The notes: generated from the sequence alone by a model not told the origin. 64,000 bases of DNA from JAGVSR01 sp963708775 (GCA_963708775.1 CAVPTI010000020.1:62001-126000), one strand, 5' to 3'. Shown: positions 28,910 through 38,938, counted from the first letter of the stretch. Numbers and translations are program-made.

Positions 28910-30338
28910 ATGAGCGAAGGATTTTCCTCTTTGGCCCGGGTTGCGTCGCTGGTTACTCGGCCGCGGCAGGCCGCCGTGGCTCTGGCTGGCATGGCCGCAT
29001 CTCTCGTTTCCGCGCTGACCCCCGCGCCTGCGGTTGCGCAAGGACTGCCGCTAATCCGGGACACCGAGATCGAGAACCTGCTCAACGACTACGCACGTCC
29101 CATCTTCAAGGCGGCGGGGCTTGGAAGCGGCCGGGTCGCTGTGCGCATCGTCAACAACGAGAATTTCAATGCGTTCGTTGTCGATGGACGCAGCGTGTAC
29201 ATCCATACCGGCGCGCTGATGCAGGCGCAGCGGCCGAATGAAGTCATCGGCGTGCTCGCGCATGAAGCGGGTCACATCGCAGGCGGCCACATGGCGGCAC
29301 TGCGGGCTCGCATCTCACAGGATCAGACGCGTGCCCTCATCGCGCAGATCCTCGGCCTCGGCCTTATGGTGGCTGGTGGCGTCGCGGGCGGGGATAGCGG
29401 CCGGGATCTCGGCGGCGCTGGTCAAAGCGTGCTTTCGGGCGGCAACGAACTGATCATGCGAGGCCTCACGGCCGAGCGGCGATCTCAGGAGTCGGCGGCC
29501 GACCAGGCCGGCCTCAGCTATCTCAACGCGACCGGCCAATCGGGCCAGGGCATGCTGACGACATTCGAGCGTTTCGCCGGGCAGGAACTTTTCTCAGACC
29601 AGAACCGGGATCCATTTGCGCGCACCCATCCGGTTGCCACCGATCGTCTTGCGCGCTTGCGTCAGCTGGTCGAAACGAGTCCGAACTACGGGGTCACGGA
29701 TTCACCGGCCCTGCAGCTGCGTCACGATATGATGCGCGCCAAGCTCTCCGGGTTATATCGAGAACCCGCAGACCGTCTTCAACCGGTACCCGTCGTCTGA
29801 CCAGAGCTTGCCCGCGAAGTATGCGCGCACGACCGCGCGTTTCCGCATGGGGGGCGGCGGTCTCGAGGCGGCGCTGGCAGAGGCTGATCAGCTGATCAAG
29901 CTGGAGCCCCAGAACCCTTACTTCTACGAGCTAAAGGCCGACTTCCTCCAGAAGAGCGGACGGTTTGCCGAGTCGATCCCGCTGCTGCGCAAGGCTGTGC
30001 AGCTTTCGAACGGCGAGGCGCCGCTCATCTCCGTGCAGCTGGCGCAGAGCATGATTCAATCCAAGCAGCCGGCCTTGCTCGACGAGGCGATCACCATTCT
30101 GCGCAAGGCGATCACGCGCGAGGGTGAGAACGCGATGGCGTACAATATGCTGGGCCAAGCCTATTACGATAAAGGGTTGACCCCGCAGGCCGAACTGGCG
30201 CGGGCGCAAGGATTGTTCTATTTCGGCGCCATCAAGCAGGCCCAGGAGTTCGCGCGCCGCGCGCAAGGAGCACTCAAGCCCGGCAGCCCGGAATGGGTGA
30301 AGGCCGACGACATTGTGAACTACAAGCCGCAGACCTGA
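28910..30338 (+). pseudogene. BepA-like M48 metalloprotease with TPR repeats, split by a one-base insertion
   Basis: A periplasmic quality-control protease for outer-membrane assembly, by analogy to E. coli BepA. It has a signal peptide (AGMAASLVSALTPAPAVAQG), an M48 domain with HEAGHIAGGH (zinc ligands and catalytic Glu) and a later SQESAADQAGLSYL (third ligand Glu), then TPR repeats. The frame breaks at 29749-29755 (ccgggttat). The first frame runs into a false end at 29798-29800. The other frame reads ENPQTVFNRYPSSDQSLPAK and then the TPRs (AEADQLIKLEPQNPYFYELK) to 30338. One base removed gives 475 residues, the usual size. Start ATG 28910 (MSEGFSSL) is chosen over TTG 28880. Confidence 0.87.
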
Positions 30339-30407
30339 TAAAATAGGGTCTCACTTCATCTTCTCGCGTCGGCATCTGCCTGCGCCTCAGCAAAATGAGC
30401 TTTCCTA

Positions 30408-31247
30408 ATGGCCGAGACTTCGCCTTCATCGCAGAACAACGAGCCGACGGGACGCCCGTCACGCTTGGCCGTGGCTGCGCTCGTCATCGCGGTTGCTCTT
30501 TCAGCCGGGTTCCTGCTCCTTGGCCCGTTGCGCGTTGGCACGGTGGCTGCCGATACGTCAATGTTCACCGATCCCCAGAAGCGCGGCATCGAGCAGATCG
30601 TGAAAGAGTATCTGCTGCAAAACCCCCAGGTTCTGATCGAAGTCCAAGGTGCGCTCGAACAAAAGATGGCCCAGGAAGAGGCCGATCGAACCAAGGCTCT
30701 CGTCGCTGAGAATGCCAAGGAGATCTATCGGCATCCGGACGCGCCGGTCGCCGGCAATCCCGAGGGCGACATCACAGTTGTCGAGTTCTTCGATTACAAC
30801 TGTGGCTACTGCAAGCGTGGTTTTCACAATATCCGCGAACTCATCGAGAAGGACAGCAACGTCCGTGTGGTCTTCAAGGAACTCCCCATTCTGAGTAAGG
30901 ACTCGGAGGAGGCGGCGAAGATCGCGCTCGCTGCGCGTGCCCAGGGCAAGTATTGGGAGCTGCATCAGGCACTGATCGAGAGCAAGGGCCGCGTGACGGA
31001 AGCGTTTGCGCTGGAGACCGCGGGCAAGCTCGGCTTGGATGTGGAAAAACTGAAAGCAGACAAAGATTCGGACGCGGTGAAGGGCGAGTTGGCCCGCGTC
31101 GAGGCTTTGGCCCGGAAGATGAACATCACGGGCACGCCACATTTTCTGGTCGGTAACGAGGCCATCGGCGGTGCGCCGGAAGACCTGCTCGACCAGTTGA
31201 CCGGCAAGATCGCCGCCCTGCGCCAGTCGGGTTGCGCCTACTGCTGA
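30408..31247 (+). CDS. DsbA-family thiol:disulfide oxidoreductase
   Basis: A 279-residue periplasmic protein. An N-terminal membrane anchor or signal (LAVAALVIAVALSAGFLLL) is followed by a helical region (about 50-110) like the oligomerisation stalk of ScsC/Com1-type proteins, then a thioredoxin fold. The active site is NCGYCKR (about residue 132) and the cis-Pro loop is ITGTPHF. The last residues include another Cys pair (SGCAYC). It could act as a disulfide isomerase or oxidase; the N-terminal stalk favours isomerase-type. No partner DsbB or DsbD is in the window. It starts 70 bases after the BepA-like gene and may share its transcript. Confidence 0.9.
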   Translation: MAETSPSSQNNEPTGRPSRLAVAALVIAVALSAGFLLLGPLRVGTVAADTSMFTDPQKRGIEQIVKEYLLQNPQVLIEVQGALEQKMAQEEADRTKALVAENAKEIYRHPDAPVAGNPEGDITVVEFFDYNCGYCKRGFHNIRELIEKDSNVRVVFKELPILSKDSEEAAKIALAARAQGKYWELHQALIESKGRVTEAFALETAGKLGLDVEKLKADKDSDAVKGELARVEALARKMNITGTPHFLVGNEAIGGAPEDLLDQLTGKIAALRQSGCAYC

Positions 31248-31256
31248 TCGGCAACG

Positions 31257-31277
31257 GCTGCGGCACCGCAGCGTTTT
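31257..31277 (+). terminator. Probable weak terminator after the DsbA-like gene
   Basis: GCTGCG (31257-31262) and CGCAGC (31267-31272) form a 6-bp stem with a four-base loop followed by GTTTT. Short but well placed, ten bases after the stop codon. Confidence 0.55.
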
Positions 31278-31468
31278 CATGCAAAGTTCTGGCGGATAAG
31301 ATGATTTCCCACTGCTGCATCGTTGCGCGGCCGGCTCAAACTCTTTCGTCGCCTTTGGAAAGCTGCTAGACCCCCGGGTTGTACGGAATAGGCGGGCAAG
31401 GCTGGGGAGTGATCCGGCTGGCTGGCTCGTCCAGTGCCGTGCCCCCGCCCGTCCTCATTTTCGGTCCC

Positions 31469-31921
31469 ATGACAAAGCCGGTCTATATTCTCAACGGACC
31501 CAACCTGAACCTGCTCGGTCAGCGCGAGCCGGCGATCTATGGCCGTGACACCCTTGCCGACATCGAGACTTTGGCGAAGTCGCGGGGAAAGGCACTTGGC
31601 TTGGCGATCGAGTTTCGGCAATCCAACGCTGAGGGCGAACTGATCGGCTGGGTGCAGGAGGCGCGGACCGCCGCGTCGGCCATCATCATCAACGCCGCCG
31701 GGCTGACCCACACGTCGGTGGCGCTTCTGGACGCACTTCAGGCCTCCGAACTGCCGGTCGTCGAAGTGCATCTGTCGAATATCTTCCGGCGCGACAGTTT
31801 CCGGCAGCACTCCTACGTGTCGCTCGCCGCGACCGGTGTGATTTGCGGGCTCGGCGCGAAGGGCTACGAACTCGCGCTCGAAGCCGTTCGCGGCATCCTC
31901 GACAAAACGTCTGCGGCGTGA
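31469..31921 (+). CDS. aroQ: 3-Dehydroquinate dehydratase, type II
   Basis: Third step of the shikimate pathway, dehydrating 3-dehydroquinate to 3-dehydroshikimate. The 150 residues match the family size. Blocks seen: YILNGPNLNLLGQREPAIYG (catalytic Tyr), FRQSNAEGELIGWVQEA, INAAGLTHTSVALLDAL (active-site Asn) and VEVHLSNIFRRDSFRQHSYV (active-site His and Arg). Start ATG 31469. It lies directly upstream of accB-accC, the common aroQ-accB-accC order of proteobacteria, and probably shares transcription with them. Confidence 0.96.
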   Translation: MTKPVYILNGPNLNLLGQREPAIYGRDTLADIETLAKSRGKALGLAIEFRQSNAEGELIGWVQEARTAASAIIINAAGLTHTSVALLDALQASELPVVEVHLSNIFRRDSFRQHSYVSLAATGVICGLGAKGYELALEAVRGILDKTSAA

Positions 31922-31998
31922 GCGCGACGCGCAAAAAGTCAAAGACCAAGAAAACGCCGCGGCTAGCCAAGCCGCGGCCGAATAAGGTGAGACGGACC

Positions 31999-32472
31999 AT
32001 GACGGGCAAAGACAAGGGCGAAGCACAAAGCCCCGAACAGAAGATCATCCGGGATCTGGCGGATCTTCTGAACGAGACCGGGCTTTCTGAAATTGAGATC
32101 GAAAAAGACGGGCTCAAGGTCCGTGTCGCTCGGTCGCTGACGATTACCGCGTCACATGTTGCCGCCGCACCGGCCGCCGCCGCCTCTGCCGCTGCATCGT
32201 CGGCTGCCCCCGCAGCGGCCATGGATCCGTCCAAACATCCTGGCGCCGTGAAGTCGCCGATGGTCGGCACGGCTTACCGCTCGCCGGAGCCCTCTGCGGC
32301 GCCCTTCATCGAAATTGGCAGCCGGGTGCAGCAGGGCGATACGCTTCTCATCATCGAAGCCATGAAGACCATGAACCAGATCCCTGCTCCGAGGTCAGGC
32401 ACGGTGACGGCGGTTTTCTTCGAGAATGGGCAGCCGGTGGAATTCGGCGAGGTCCTCGCGGTCATCGAATAA
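31999..32472 (+). CDS. accB: Biotin carboxyl carrier protein of acetyl-CoA carboxylase
   Basis: Carries biotin between the carboxylase and transferase halves of acetyl-CoA carboxylase. The 157 residues comprise an N-terminal domain (IIRDLADLLNETGLSEIEIE), an Ala-rich flexible linker (about 50-75) and a biotinyl domain with the modified Lys in IIEAMKTMNQI. Start ATG 31999 follows AAGGTGAG. Located between aroQ and accC in a presumed operon. Confidence 0.96.
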   Translation: MTGKDKGEAQSPEQKIIRDLADLLNETGLSEIEIEKDGLKVRVARSLTITASHVAAAPAAAASAAASSAAPAAAMDPSKHPGAVKSPMVGTAYRSPEPSAAPFIEIGSRVQQGDTLLIIEAMKTMNQIPAPRSGTVTAVFFENGQPVEFGEVLAVIE

Positions 32473-32557
32473 GGGAGGGCATCGACCCCGGCAGGGCAGA
32501 CCGGTTGCGCTTGGCGCTCCTGACTGTCCGCATCCCGGGGCCGCTGCCGGATAAGAC

Positions 32558-33898
32558 ATGTTCGACAAAGTTCTGATCGCAAACCGGGGTGAAATTGCAC
32601 TGCGCATCCAGCGCGCTTGCAAGGAACTCGGCATTGCCACGGTTGCCGTCCATTCGACTGCGGACGCTGACGCCATGCACGTCCGCCTCGCCGACGAGAG
32701 CGTGTGCATCGGCCCGCCCACATCGTCCGACAGTTACCTCAATATCCCGCGCCTTATGGCCGCCTGTGAGATTACCGGCGCCGACGCCGTGCATCCCGGC
32801 TACGGCTTCCTATCGGAGAACGCGCGGTTCGCGGAAATCCTGGAAGAGCACAACATCACCTTTATCGGCCCGACGTCGGAACACATCCGCATCATGGGCG
32901 ATAAGATCCAAGCGAAGGAGACCGCCAAGCGGCTCGGCATCCCTGTGGTTCCGGGATCCGACGGCGCGGTGAAGACCGAGACGGAAGCGATGAAGGTCGC
33001 CAAGGGCATGGGATTTCCCGTGCTCATCAAGGCGACGGCCGGCGGCGGTGGTCGCGGCATGAAGGTCGCCACCAGTGCCGACGACTTGCCGATGGCGTTT
33101 GCCACGGCGCGCTCCGAAGCCAAGGCGGCATTCGGAAACGACAGCGTTTACATCGAGAAGTATCTCACCAAACCCCGCCACATCGAGATCCAGGTTTTCG
33201 GCGACGGACTTGGAAATGCCGTTCATCTGGGCGAGCGCGACTGCTCTCTGCAGCGACGGCACCAGAAGGTTTTCGAGGAAGCGCCTTCGCCGGCCATCAA
33301 CGCGGAATCACGCAAGCGCATCGGCGAGACCGTTGCTCAGGCCATGCAGACGATCAAGTATCGTGGCGCCGGCACGGTGGAGTTTCTCTATGAAGACGGC
33401 GAGTTCTACTTCATCGAGATGAACACGCGCATCCAGGTTGAGCATCCGGTCACGGAAGCGATTACCGGAATTGATCTCGTGCTGGAGCAGATCCGCGTCG
33501 CCTCGGGGGCTGGGCTATCCTTCAAGCAGGAAGACATCATTCTCTCCGGGCATGCCATTGAATGCCGCATCAATGCGGAAAACCCGCGCACATTTCGTCC
33601 TTCGCCCGGCCAGATCACCTACTGGCATCCGCCTGGGGGACTTGGCATTCGCGTCGACAGCGGCGCGTACCAGGGCTATCGCATTCCGCCCTATTACGAC
33701 AGTTTGATCGGGAAGCTCATCGTGCACGGCAAGACGCGCAACGAGTGCATGATGCGCTTGAAACGTGCGCTCTCCGAGTTTGTCATCGACGGCGTTGAGA
33801 CGACCATTCCGCTGTTCCATGAACTCGTTCGGCACCCGGATGTGGTGAACGGCATGTACGACATTCACTGGCTGGAAAAATATCTCGGCAAGTCCTGA
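32558..33898 (+). CDS. accC: Biotin carboxylase of acetyl-CoA carboxylase
   Basis: ATP-grasp enzyme of 446 residues that carboxylates the biotin of AccB, the first step of fatty acid synthesis. Domains: N-terminal (MFDKVLIANRGEIALRIQRA), ATP-grasp (KATAGGGGRGMKV, EKYLTKPRHIEIQVFGD, FEEAPSPAI) and C-terminal (IEMNTRIQVEHPVTEAITG). All catalytic blocks are intact. It starts 85 bases after accB. Confidence 0.97.
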   Translation: MFDKVLIANRGEIALRIQRACKELGIATVAVHSTADADAMHVRLADESVCIGPPTSSDSYLNIPRLMAACEITGADAVHPGYGFLSENARFAEILEEHNITFIGPTSEHIRIMGDKIQAKETAKRLGIPVVPGSDGAVKTETEAMKVAKGMGFPVLIKATAGGGGRGMKVATSADDLPMAFATARSEAKAAFGNDSVYIEKYLTKPRHIEIQVFGDGLGNAVHLGERDCSLQRRHQKVFEEAPSPAINAESRKRIGETVAQAMQTIKYRGAGTVEFLYEDGEFYFIEMNTRIQVEHPVTEAITGIDLVLEQIRVASGAGLSFKQEDIILSGHAIECRINAENPRTFRPSPGQITYWHPPGGLGIRVDSGAYQGYRIPPYYDSLIGKLIVHGKTRNECMMRLKRALSEFVIDGVETTIPLFHELVRHPDVVNGMYDIHWLEKYLGKS

Positions 33899-33923
33899 TT
33901 GGCTTGCGGTACGAGGAGCAGAC

Positions 33924-34754
33924 GTGGCCGACAGCGATGCCCCGTTCGGGACCTATCAGCCAACCGCTTTCGAGGCGCGGCTCATTGCAATCGGAGGGCG
34001 GCTTCCGCCGACGAAAGTCGGGAAGCGCACGGCTTCGTTCATTCGCTCAGCGATGCGGCGGCTCAGGCGCGACCCGCTCGATCTAGAAGTGCTCGGTCAG
34101 AAGATGCGTCTGCATGCAGGCAACAACGCCTGCGAGAAGCGTCTGATCGTAACTCCGCAGTTCTTCGATCCGACCGAACTCGGCTTCCTGAAAGCTCGGC
34201 TCCATCCCTCGTTCACGTTCCTGGATATCGGCAGCAACGTTGGTGCCTATAGCGTCTTCGTGGCGAAGAACGCCGGGCCGGATGCGCGCGTGATCGCAGT
34301 CGATCCTAACGCCATTGTTCTGAAGCGCCTCGCCTTCAACGCGGCGGCAAATGGCCTTGCAAATATACTTGCCGTGCAGGCTGGGATTGCCGACGTGGAC
34401 GGGGAAATGGAATTCGCGCTCGAGGAGACGAATATGGGCGGCTCCTCGCTGCAGCTCGATCGTGAGGCGCGGGGCGGCAAAACCATATTCAAGGTGCCGG
34501 TGAGAACACTTGCCGGTGTCGTAAGAGAAGCCGGGTTCGACCACGTCGATGCCATCAAAATCGACGTTGAAGGCTTCGAGGACAAAGTTCTTGTTCCCTA
34601 TCTCTCCTCAGTTCCACGCAGTCTCTACCCCCATTCCGTGATCCTGGAGGCCAACGTCGGCAGTTGGCAAGCCGATCTCATCGGGGTTCTGAAAGACGCC
34701 GGCTATCAGACGTCGGGCGAGCTTGCGCACAATGGGATCTTTGTCTTGGCATGA
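33924..34754 (+). CDS. FkbM-family SAM-dependent methyltransferase
   Basis: A 276-residue methyltransferase. The SAM-binding core is seen in FTFLDIGSNVGAYSVFVAKN (about residue 95), followed by AVDPNAIVLKRLAFNAAANG and the FkbM-type MGGSSLQLD and IKIDVEGFEDKVLVPYL. FkbM members O-methylate sugars, polyketides or glycans. The start is GTG 33924, 25 bases after accC. Its place between accC and aat looks like an insertion into an otherwise common gene order. A surface glycan acceptor is a guess that fits the EPS locus 11 kb away. Confidence 0.87.
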   Translation: MADSDAPFGTYQPTAFEARLIAIGGRLPPTKVGKRTASFIRSAMRRLRRDPLDLEVLGQKMRLHAGNNACEKRLIVTPQFFDPTELGFLKARLHPSFTFLDIGSNVGAYSVFVAKNAGPDARVIAVDPNAIVLKRLAFNAAANGLANILAVQAGIADVDGEMEFALEETNMGGSSLQLDREARGGKTIFKVPVRTLAGVVREAGFDHVDAIKIDVEGFEDKVLVPYLSSVPRSLYPHSVILEANVGSWQADLIGVLKDAGYQTSGELAHNGIFVLA

Positions 34755-34849
34755 TTTCAAGCTGGTCGGCGGGTCAGCCCCGGCTCGCATTTTCTGGCGA
34801 AGCCCGCTAAACTCTAGGTAGAGATGGTAAAGCAGGGGCATTCACGCCG

Positions 34850-35527
34850 ATGTCGCGTGACGACATCCTGATTGAGATCACACCGCAGGTCCTGATGAAG
34901 GCCTACGCTTGCGGGATCTTTCCCATGGCGGAAAGTGCCGACGATCCTGCGCTGCACTGGATCGAGCCGCAGAACCGCGGGGTCCTCCCACTCGACGCGG
35001 TTCACGTGCCGTCGCGGTTGCGAAAGACCATTCGCTCGACCCACCTGAAGGTGCGCATCGACACCGACTACGAGGGCGTGATCGATGGGTGCGCCGGTTC
35101 GCGAGAAGGGCGGGATTCGACCTGGATCAATGGGCGAATTCGAGCGCTTTACCGTGAACTGTTCAGGCTCGGCCATTGTCATACGGTCGAAGTCTGGAAC
35201 GGCGATCAGCTCGTTGGCGGTCTCTATGGCGTGGCGCTCGACGGCGTGTTCTTCGGCGAAAGCATGTTCTCCTATGAACGAGATGCTTCGAAGATCGCGC
35301 TGGTTTATCTCGCCGCGCGGCTTATTCATGGCGGCTTTCGGCTGCTCGACACGCAGTTCGTAACTGAGCATTTGAAGCAGTTCGGCACGATCGAAATTGA
35401 TCGCACCGCATTTCACCGACGGCTTGAGCAGGCGCTCGGTCAACTCGCCGACTTCAATCGTTTACCGACAGACACGCCGCCTGATGACATCTTGCGCATC
35501 ATCGCTGCTGCGCACCGCAGCACGTAA
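34850..35527 (+). CDS. aat: Leucyl/phenylalanyl-tRNA-protein transferase
   Basis: N-degron pathway enzyme that adds Leu or Phe from aminoacyl-tRNA to N-terminal Arg or Lys of proteins, marking them for ClpAP. The 225 residues carry the family blocks ACGIFPMAESADDPALHWIE, TWINGRIRALYRELFRLGHC, VEVWNGDQLVGGLYGVALDG, FFGESMFSYERDASKIALVY and LLDTQFVTEHLKQFG. ATG 34850. It lies downstream of accB-accC, a common alphaproteobacterial arrangement apart from the intervening fkbM-like gene. Confidence 0.96.
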   Translation: MSRDDILIEITPQVLMKAYACGIFPMAESADDPALHWIEPQNRGVLPLDAVHVPSRLRKTIRSTHLKVRIDTDYEGVIDGCAGSREGRDSTWINGRIRALYRELFRLGHCHTVEVWNGDQLVGGLYGVALDGVFFGESMFSYERDASKIALVYLAARLIHGGFRLLDTQFVTEHLKQFGTIEIDRTAFHRRLEQALGQLADFNRLPTDTPPDDILRIIAAAHRST

Positions 35528-35725
35528 CTGCGACCTGAGGGCGAAACATTTTCGCCGGTTCCAAGTCCGGCTGATCAGCAATCGGAATTCTGGAAATTCA
35601 TCATGGCCTTGAAGCGGCGGGACGGTGACGCCGTTTGGGGCGTTTTCGCTCTTGGCGGGGGGGGCAAAACCCGTTACCGCAAGGAACCATTTCAAGTCTC
35701 CAAAATGAATTCGAGGAGGAGTTTC

Positions 35726-37060
35726 GTGTCCGAAACCACTGACTACGTGCAGGACATTTCTGGCTGCCTCGAAAATTCCATCGGAGCGCATGGATTGGAG
35801 CGCGCTTCACTGGATGCGTGGTTCAACAAGGCTGAAGCTGCGCTCGAACACCTGCGCGCCGATTACGCCAACGCAACGCTGCCTCTCCTGCGCATCGTCG
35901 AAGAGACAGCCGATATCGATGCGGCGGAAGCTGCTCTCGCCAAGCTTTCTGAGGGTGCCGAGACGATCGTCTTTTTCGGTACGGGCGGGTCGAGCCTCGG
36001 CGGGCAAACGCTGGCGCAGATCGCAGGCTGGGGCATTCCGCACACCGCCGCGAAGGTGCCGCACAGCCGCCCTCGAATTCGCTTTTACGACAATCTCGAC
36101 GGCGGCACGCTGGAAGCTCTTTTGGCTGCGACGGACTTTAAGAAGACGCGCTTCATCGTGACGTCTAAGTCAGGTGGGACGGTCGAAACTCTGGCGCAGG
36201 CGATTGCGACGATCTCCGCCGTCCAGGCGGCGGGGCTCGGCGACCACATCCCGTCACTGTTTCTCGGCATTACAGAGCCAGACGTGCCGGGCCGGTCGAA
36301 TGGTTTGCGAGCGCTCTTTCAATCACTGAGTATCCCGCTCCTCGAACATCACACCGGCATTGGCGGGCGCTTCTCGTGCCTCACTAACGTCGGATTGCTG
36401 CCGGCGATGGCGCGCGGACTTGATGCGCGCGGCATTCGCGCGGGGGCACGGGCGATTTTGCAGCCGATGCTCGATGCTGCACCGGTGGCCGAGATTCCGT
36501 TTGCCGCCGGCGCGGCAACGATGGTGGCGTTATCCAAGGATCGCGGCATTCGATCGCTGGTCCTGATGCCTTACTCCGATCGCCTTGGAAAACTTGCCGA
36601 CTGGTACGTTCAGCTTTGGGCGGAAAGCCTCGGCAAGGGCGGGCAAGGCACGACGCCCATCCCCGCGGTCGGTCCGGTCGATCAGCACAGCCAGTTGCAG
36701 TTGTTCATGGATGGGCCGCGCGAGATCGCCACGACCATCCTTCGCCTGTCGCCCAAAGGTTCGGGACCCGTTATCGACAAAGCGCTCGCTGGGAAGGCCG
36801 GCATCGGTTTCATCGGCGGCAAGGCGATCGGCGATATCGTCGATGCGCAGGGCCATGCCATCGCGGAGGCTTTGAACAAGGCTGGGCGGCCGGTGCGCAC
36901 GATCGACGTCGCAAACTTGAACGCGCATGCCGCAGGCGCCCTCCTGATGCATTTCATGATGGAGACGATCGTGGCCGGGCATCTCCTCGACCTCGATCCC
37001 TTCGACCAGCCGGCTGTGGAACTGGCAAAAGTTCTGACAAAACAGAGACTCGGCGCCTGA
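35726..37060 (+). CDS. pgi: Glucose-6-phosphate isomerase
   Basis: Interconverts glucose-6-phosphate and fructose-6-phosphate; here it may feed sugar nucleotides for the polysaccharide locus as well as central metabolism. The 444 residues are shorter than the E. coli-type enzyme (about 550) and resemble the compact bacterial form. Sugar-phosphate site blocks: VFFGTGGSSLGGQTLAQIA, FIVTSKSGGTVETLAQ, GIGGRFSCLTNVGLLPA, ESLGKGGQGTTPIPAVGPVD. GTG 35726 is chosen because GGAGGAG lies six bases upstream; open frame reaches 35603. About 200 bases before it hold nothing recognisable. Confidence 0.92.
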   Translation: MSETTDYVQDISGCLENSIGAHGLERASLDAWFNKAEAALEHLRADYANATLPLLRIVEETADIDAAEAALAKLSEGAETIVFFGTGGSSLGGQTLAQIAGWGIPHTAAKVPHSRPRIRFYDNLDGGTLEALLAATDFKKTRFIVTSKSGGTVETLAQAIATISAVQAAGLGDHIPSLFLGITEPDVPGRSNGLRALFQSLSIPLLEHHTGIGGRFSCLTNVGLLPAMARGLDARGIRAGARAILQPMLDAAPVAEIPFAAGAATMVALSKDRGIRSLVLMPYSDRLGKLADWYVQLWAESLGKGGQGTTPIPAVGPVDQHSQLQLFMDGPREIATTILRLSPKGSGPVIDKALAGKAGIGFIGGKAIGDIVDAQGHAIAEALNKAGRPVRTIDVANLNAHAAGALLMHFMMETIVAGHLLDLDPFDQPAVELAKVLTKQRLGA

Positions 37061-37138
37061 AACTGTTGACCTCCATCGCCGCCGCCTGCCCCTGGCGCGC
37101 CCTCTTTGCTAAGCAGAGTGCTTGCAGGAGATTCGCCC

Positions 37139-38938
37139 GTGGCCATCCGCCAGCTCGCGCCAGAAACGGTCAATCGAATTGCTGCCGGTGAGGTCATCGA
37201 GCGGCCGGCGAGCGTCGTGAAGGAACTCGTCGAGAATGCGATCGACGCGGGTGCGCGCGAGATCGAGATCGTGACTGCGGGTGGCGGGCTCTCGCTCATT
37301 CGGGTTAGCGATGATGGGTCGGGCATGCCGCCAGAGGATCTGCTGCTCGCCGTCGAGCGGCACGCCACCTCGAAACTGAATGAAGATGATCTGTTCGATA
37401 TTCGCACGCTCGGGTTTCGCGGCGAGGCATTGCCGTCGATCGGTTCGGTTGCGGTGCTGTCGATCGCGTCACGGCCGCCTTCCAAGCGCGACGGTTTTGA
37501 GATCGTCGTGGAGCGCGGCGAGAAGAGCGGGCTGAAGCCTGCCGCCATCAATGCCGGCACACGCGTTGAGGTGCGGGAATTGTTTTCCGCGACACCGGCG
37601 CGGCTGAAGTTCTTGAAGTCCGAGCGGGCGGAGAACATGGCCGTTTCGGAGATGGTGAAGCGCCTTGCGATGGCGCATCCGGACGTCGGCTTTTCCGTCA
37701 CGACGGGTGAGCGCACGGGGCTGCGTCTGCCGCGTTGCGAGGCATCTGCCGAGGGACTGCTGCAGCGTCTCGGGCGCATCATGGGGCGCGAGTTCATGGC
37801 GGATGCGCTCGCGATCTCGGGCGAGCGCGATGGCGTGCGTATCTTGGGCTATGCCGGCTTGCCGACCTTGCATCGGCCAGATGCCGGCCAGCAGTTCCTG
37901 TTCGTCAACGGGAGGCCAGTGCGGGACAAGGTGCTGGTGGGTGCGGTGCGAGCCGCTTACGGCGACCTCATCCCAAAGGGGCGTCATCCGCTGCTGGCGC
38001 TGTTCGTCACCCTCGATCCGTCCGACGTGGACGTGAACGTGCATCCGACGAAAGCGGAAGTTCGATTTCGCGACGGCGGCCGTGTCCGCGCCTTGATGAT
38101 CGGCGCCATCCAGCATGCGCTCGAAGGCGCCGGGCATCGCGCAAGTTCACGCGGCGGCGGGTTGACGCTCGAGACGCTGGCACGCTCTGCCGGCGGTGTG
38201 CCGCCGAGCACGTTTTCCAACACCTATGCGCAGGAGCGCGGGCAGACCTTCATGCCTGCCGGCCTCGCGGAAGCTATGCAGGCGCCATTTTCTGCTTTTG
38301 ACGCACCGAGCGCGGATACGCGTGCACATGCGACACCCGTTGCACCCGATCTTCTCGACCGGCCGCTGGGGGCCGCGCGGGCGCAGCTGCACGAGACCTA
38401 CATCGTTGCGCAGACGCGGACCTCCGTCGTGATCGTCGATCAGCACGCCGCGCACGAGCGGCTGGTCTATGAGCGCATGAAGGCAATGCTTTCGAACGGC
38501 GGTGTAGCGCGGCAGGGACTGCTCATACCGGCCATCATCGAAGTGGGAGACGACGAAGCGCACGCACTTGCGGAACGCGAAGCAGAACTGGCCGAACTCG
38601 GGCTTGTGCTCGAGTCGTTCGGTCAGGGCGCGGTCGCTGTGCGCGAAGTGCCTGCGCTGCTCGGCGATACGGATGTCGCGGGTCTCGTGCGGGATCTCGC
38701 GGCGGAGATCTTATCGGAAGGTCAGGGCTTCGCATTACGTGACCGGCTTGAAGCCATCTGCTCGCGCATGGCCTGCCATGGGAGCGTGCGCGCGGGGCGG
38801 CGTTTGGCTCCCGAAGAGATGAACGCTCTGCTGCGCGAGATGGAAGCAACGCCGTATTCGGGCCAGTGCAATCACGGACGGCCGACCTATGTCGAACTCA
38901 AGCTCTCGGATATCGAGCGCTTGTTCGGACGCCGCTGA
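37139..38938 (+). CDS. mutL: DNA mismatch repair protein MutL
   Basis: A 599-residue GHKL ATPase that couples MutS mismatch recognition to strand incision. N-terminal ATPase: IRQLAPETVNRIAAGEVIER, KELVENAIDAGAREI, DDGSGMPPEDL, TLGFRGEALPSI. The C-terminal domain holds the endonuclease metal motif DQHA-x2-E-x4-E (DQHAAHERLVYE), MACHGSVRAGRRL and CNHGRPTYVEL. This is the nicking type expected in bacteria without MutH. GTG 37139 (VAIRQLAP) has CAGGAGA upstream and is preferred to TTG 37106. Confidence 0.96.
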   Translation: MAIRQLAPETVNRIAAGEVIERPASVVKELVENAIDAGAREIEIVTAGGGLSLIRVSDDGSGMPPEDLLLAVERHATSKLNEDDLFDIRTLGFRGEALPSIGSVAVLSIASRPPSKRDGFEIVVERGEKSGLKPAAINAGTRVEVRELFSATPARLKFLKSERAENMAVSEMVKRLAMAHPDVGFSVTTGERTGLRLPRCEASAEGLLQRLGRIMGREFMADALAISGERDGVRILGYAGLPTLHRPDAGQQFLFVNGRPVRDKVLVGAVRAAYGDLIPKGRHPLLALFVTLDPSDVDVNVHPTKAEVRFRDGGRVRALMIGAIQHALEGAGHRASSRGGGLTLETLARSAGGVPPSTFSNTYAQERGQTFMPAGLAEAMQAPFSAFDAPSADTRAHATPVAPDLLDRPLGAARAQLHETYIVAQTRTSVVIVDQHAAHERLVYERMKAMLSNGGVARQGLLIPAIIEVGDDEAHALAEREAELAELGLVLESFGQGAVAVREVPALLGDTDVAGLVRDLAAEILSEGQGFALRDRLEAICSRMACHGSVRAGRRLAPEEMNALLREMEATPYSGQCNHGRPTYVELKLSDIERLFGRR

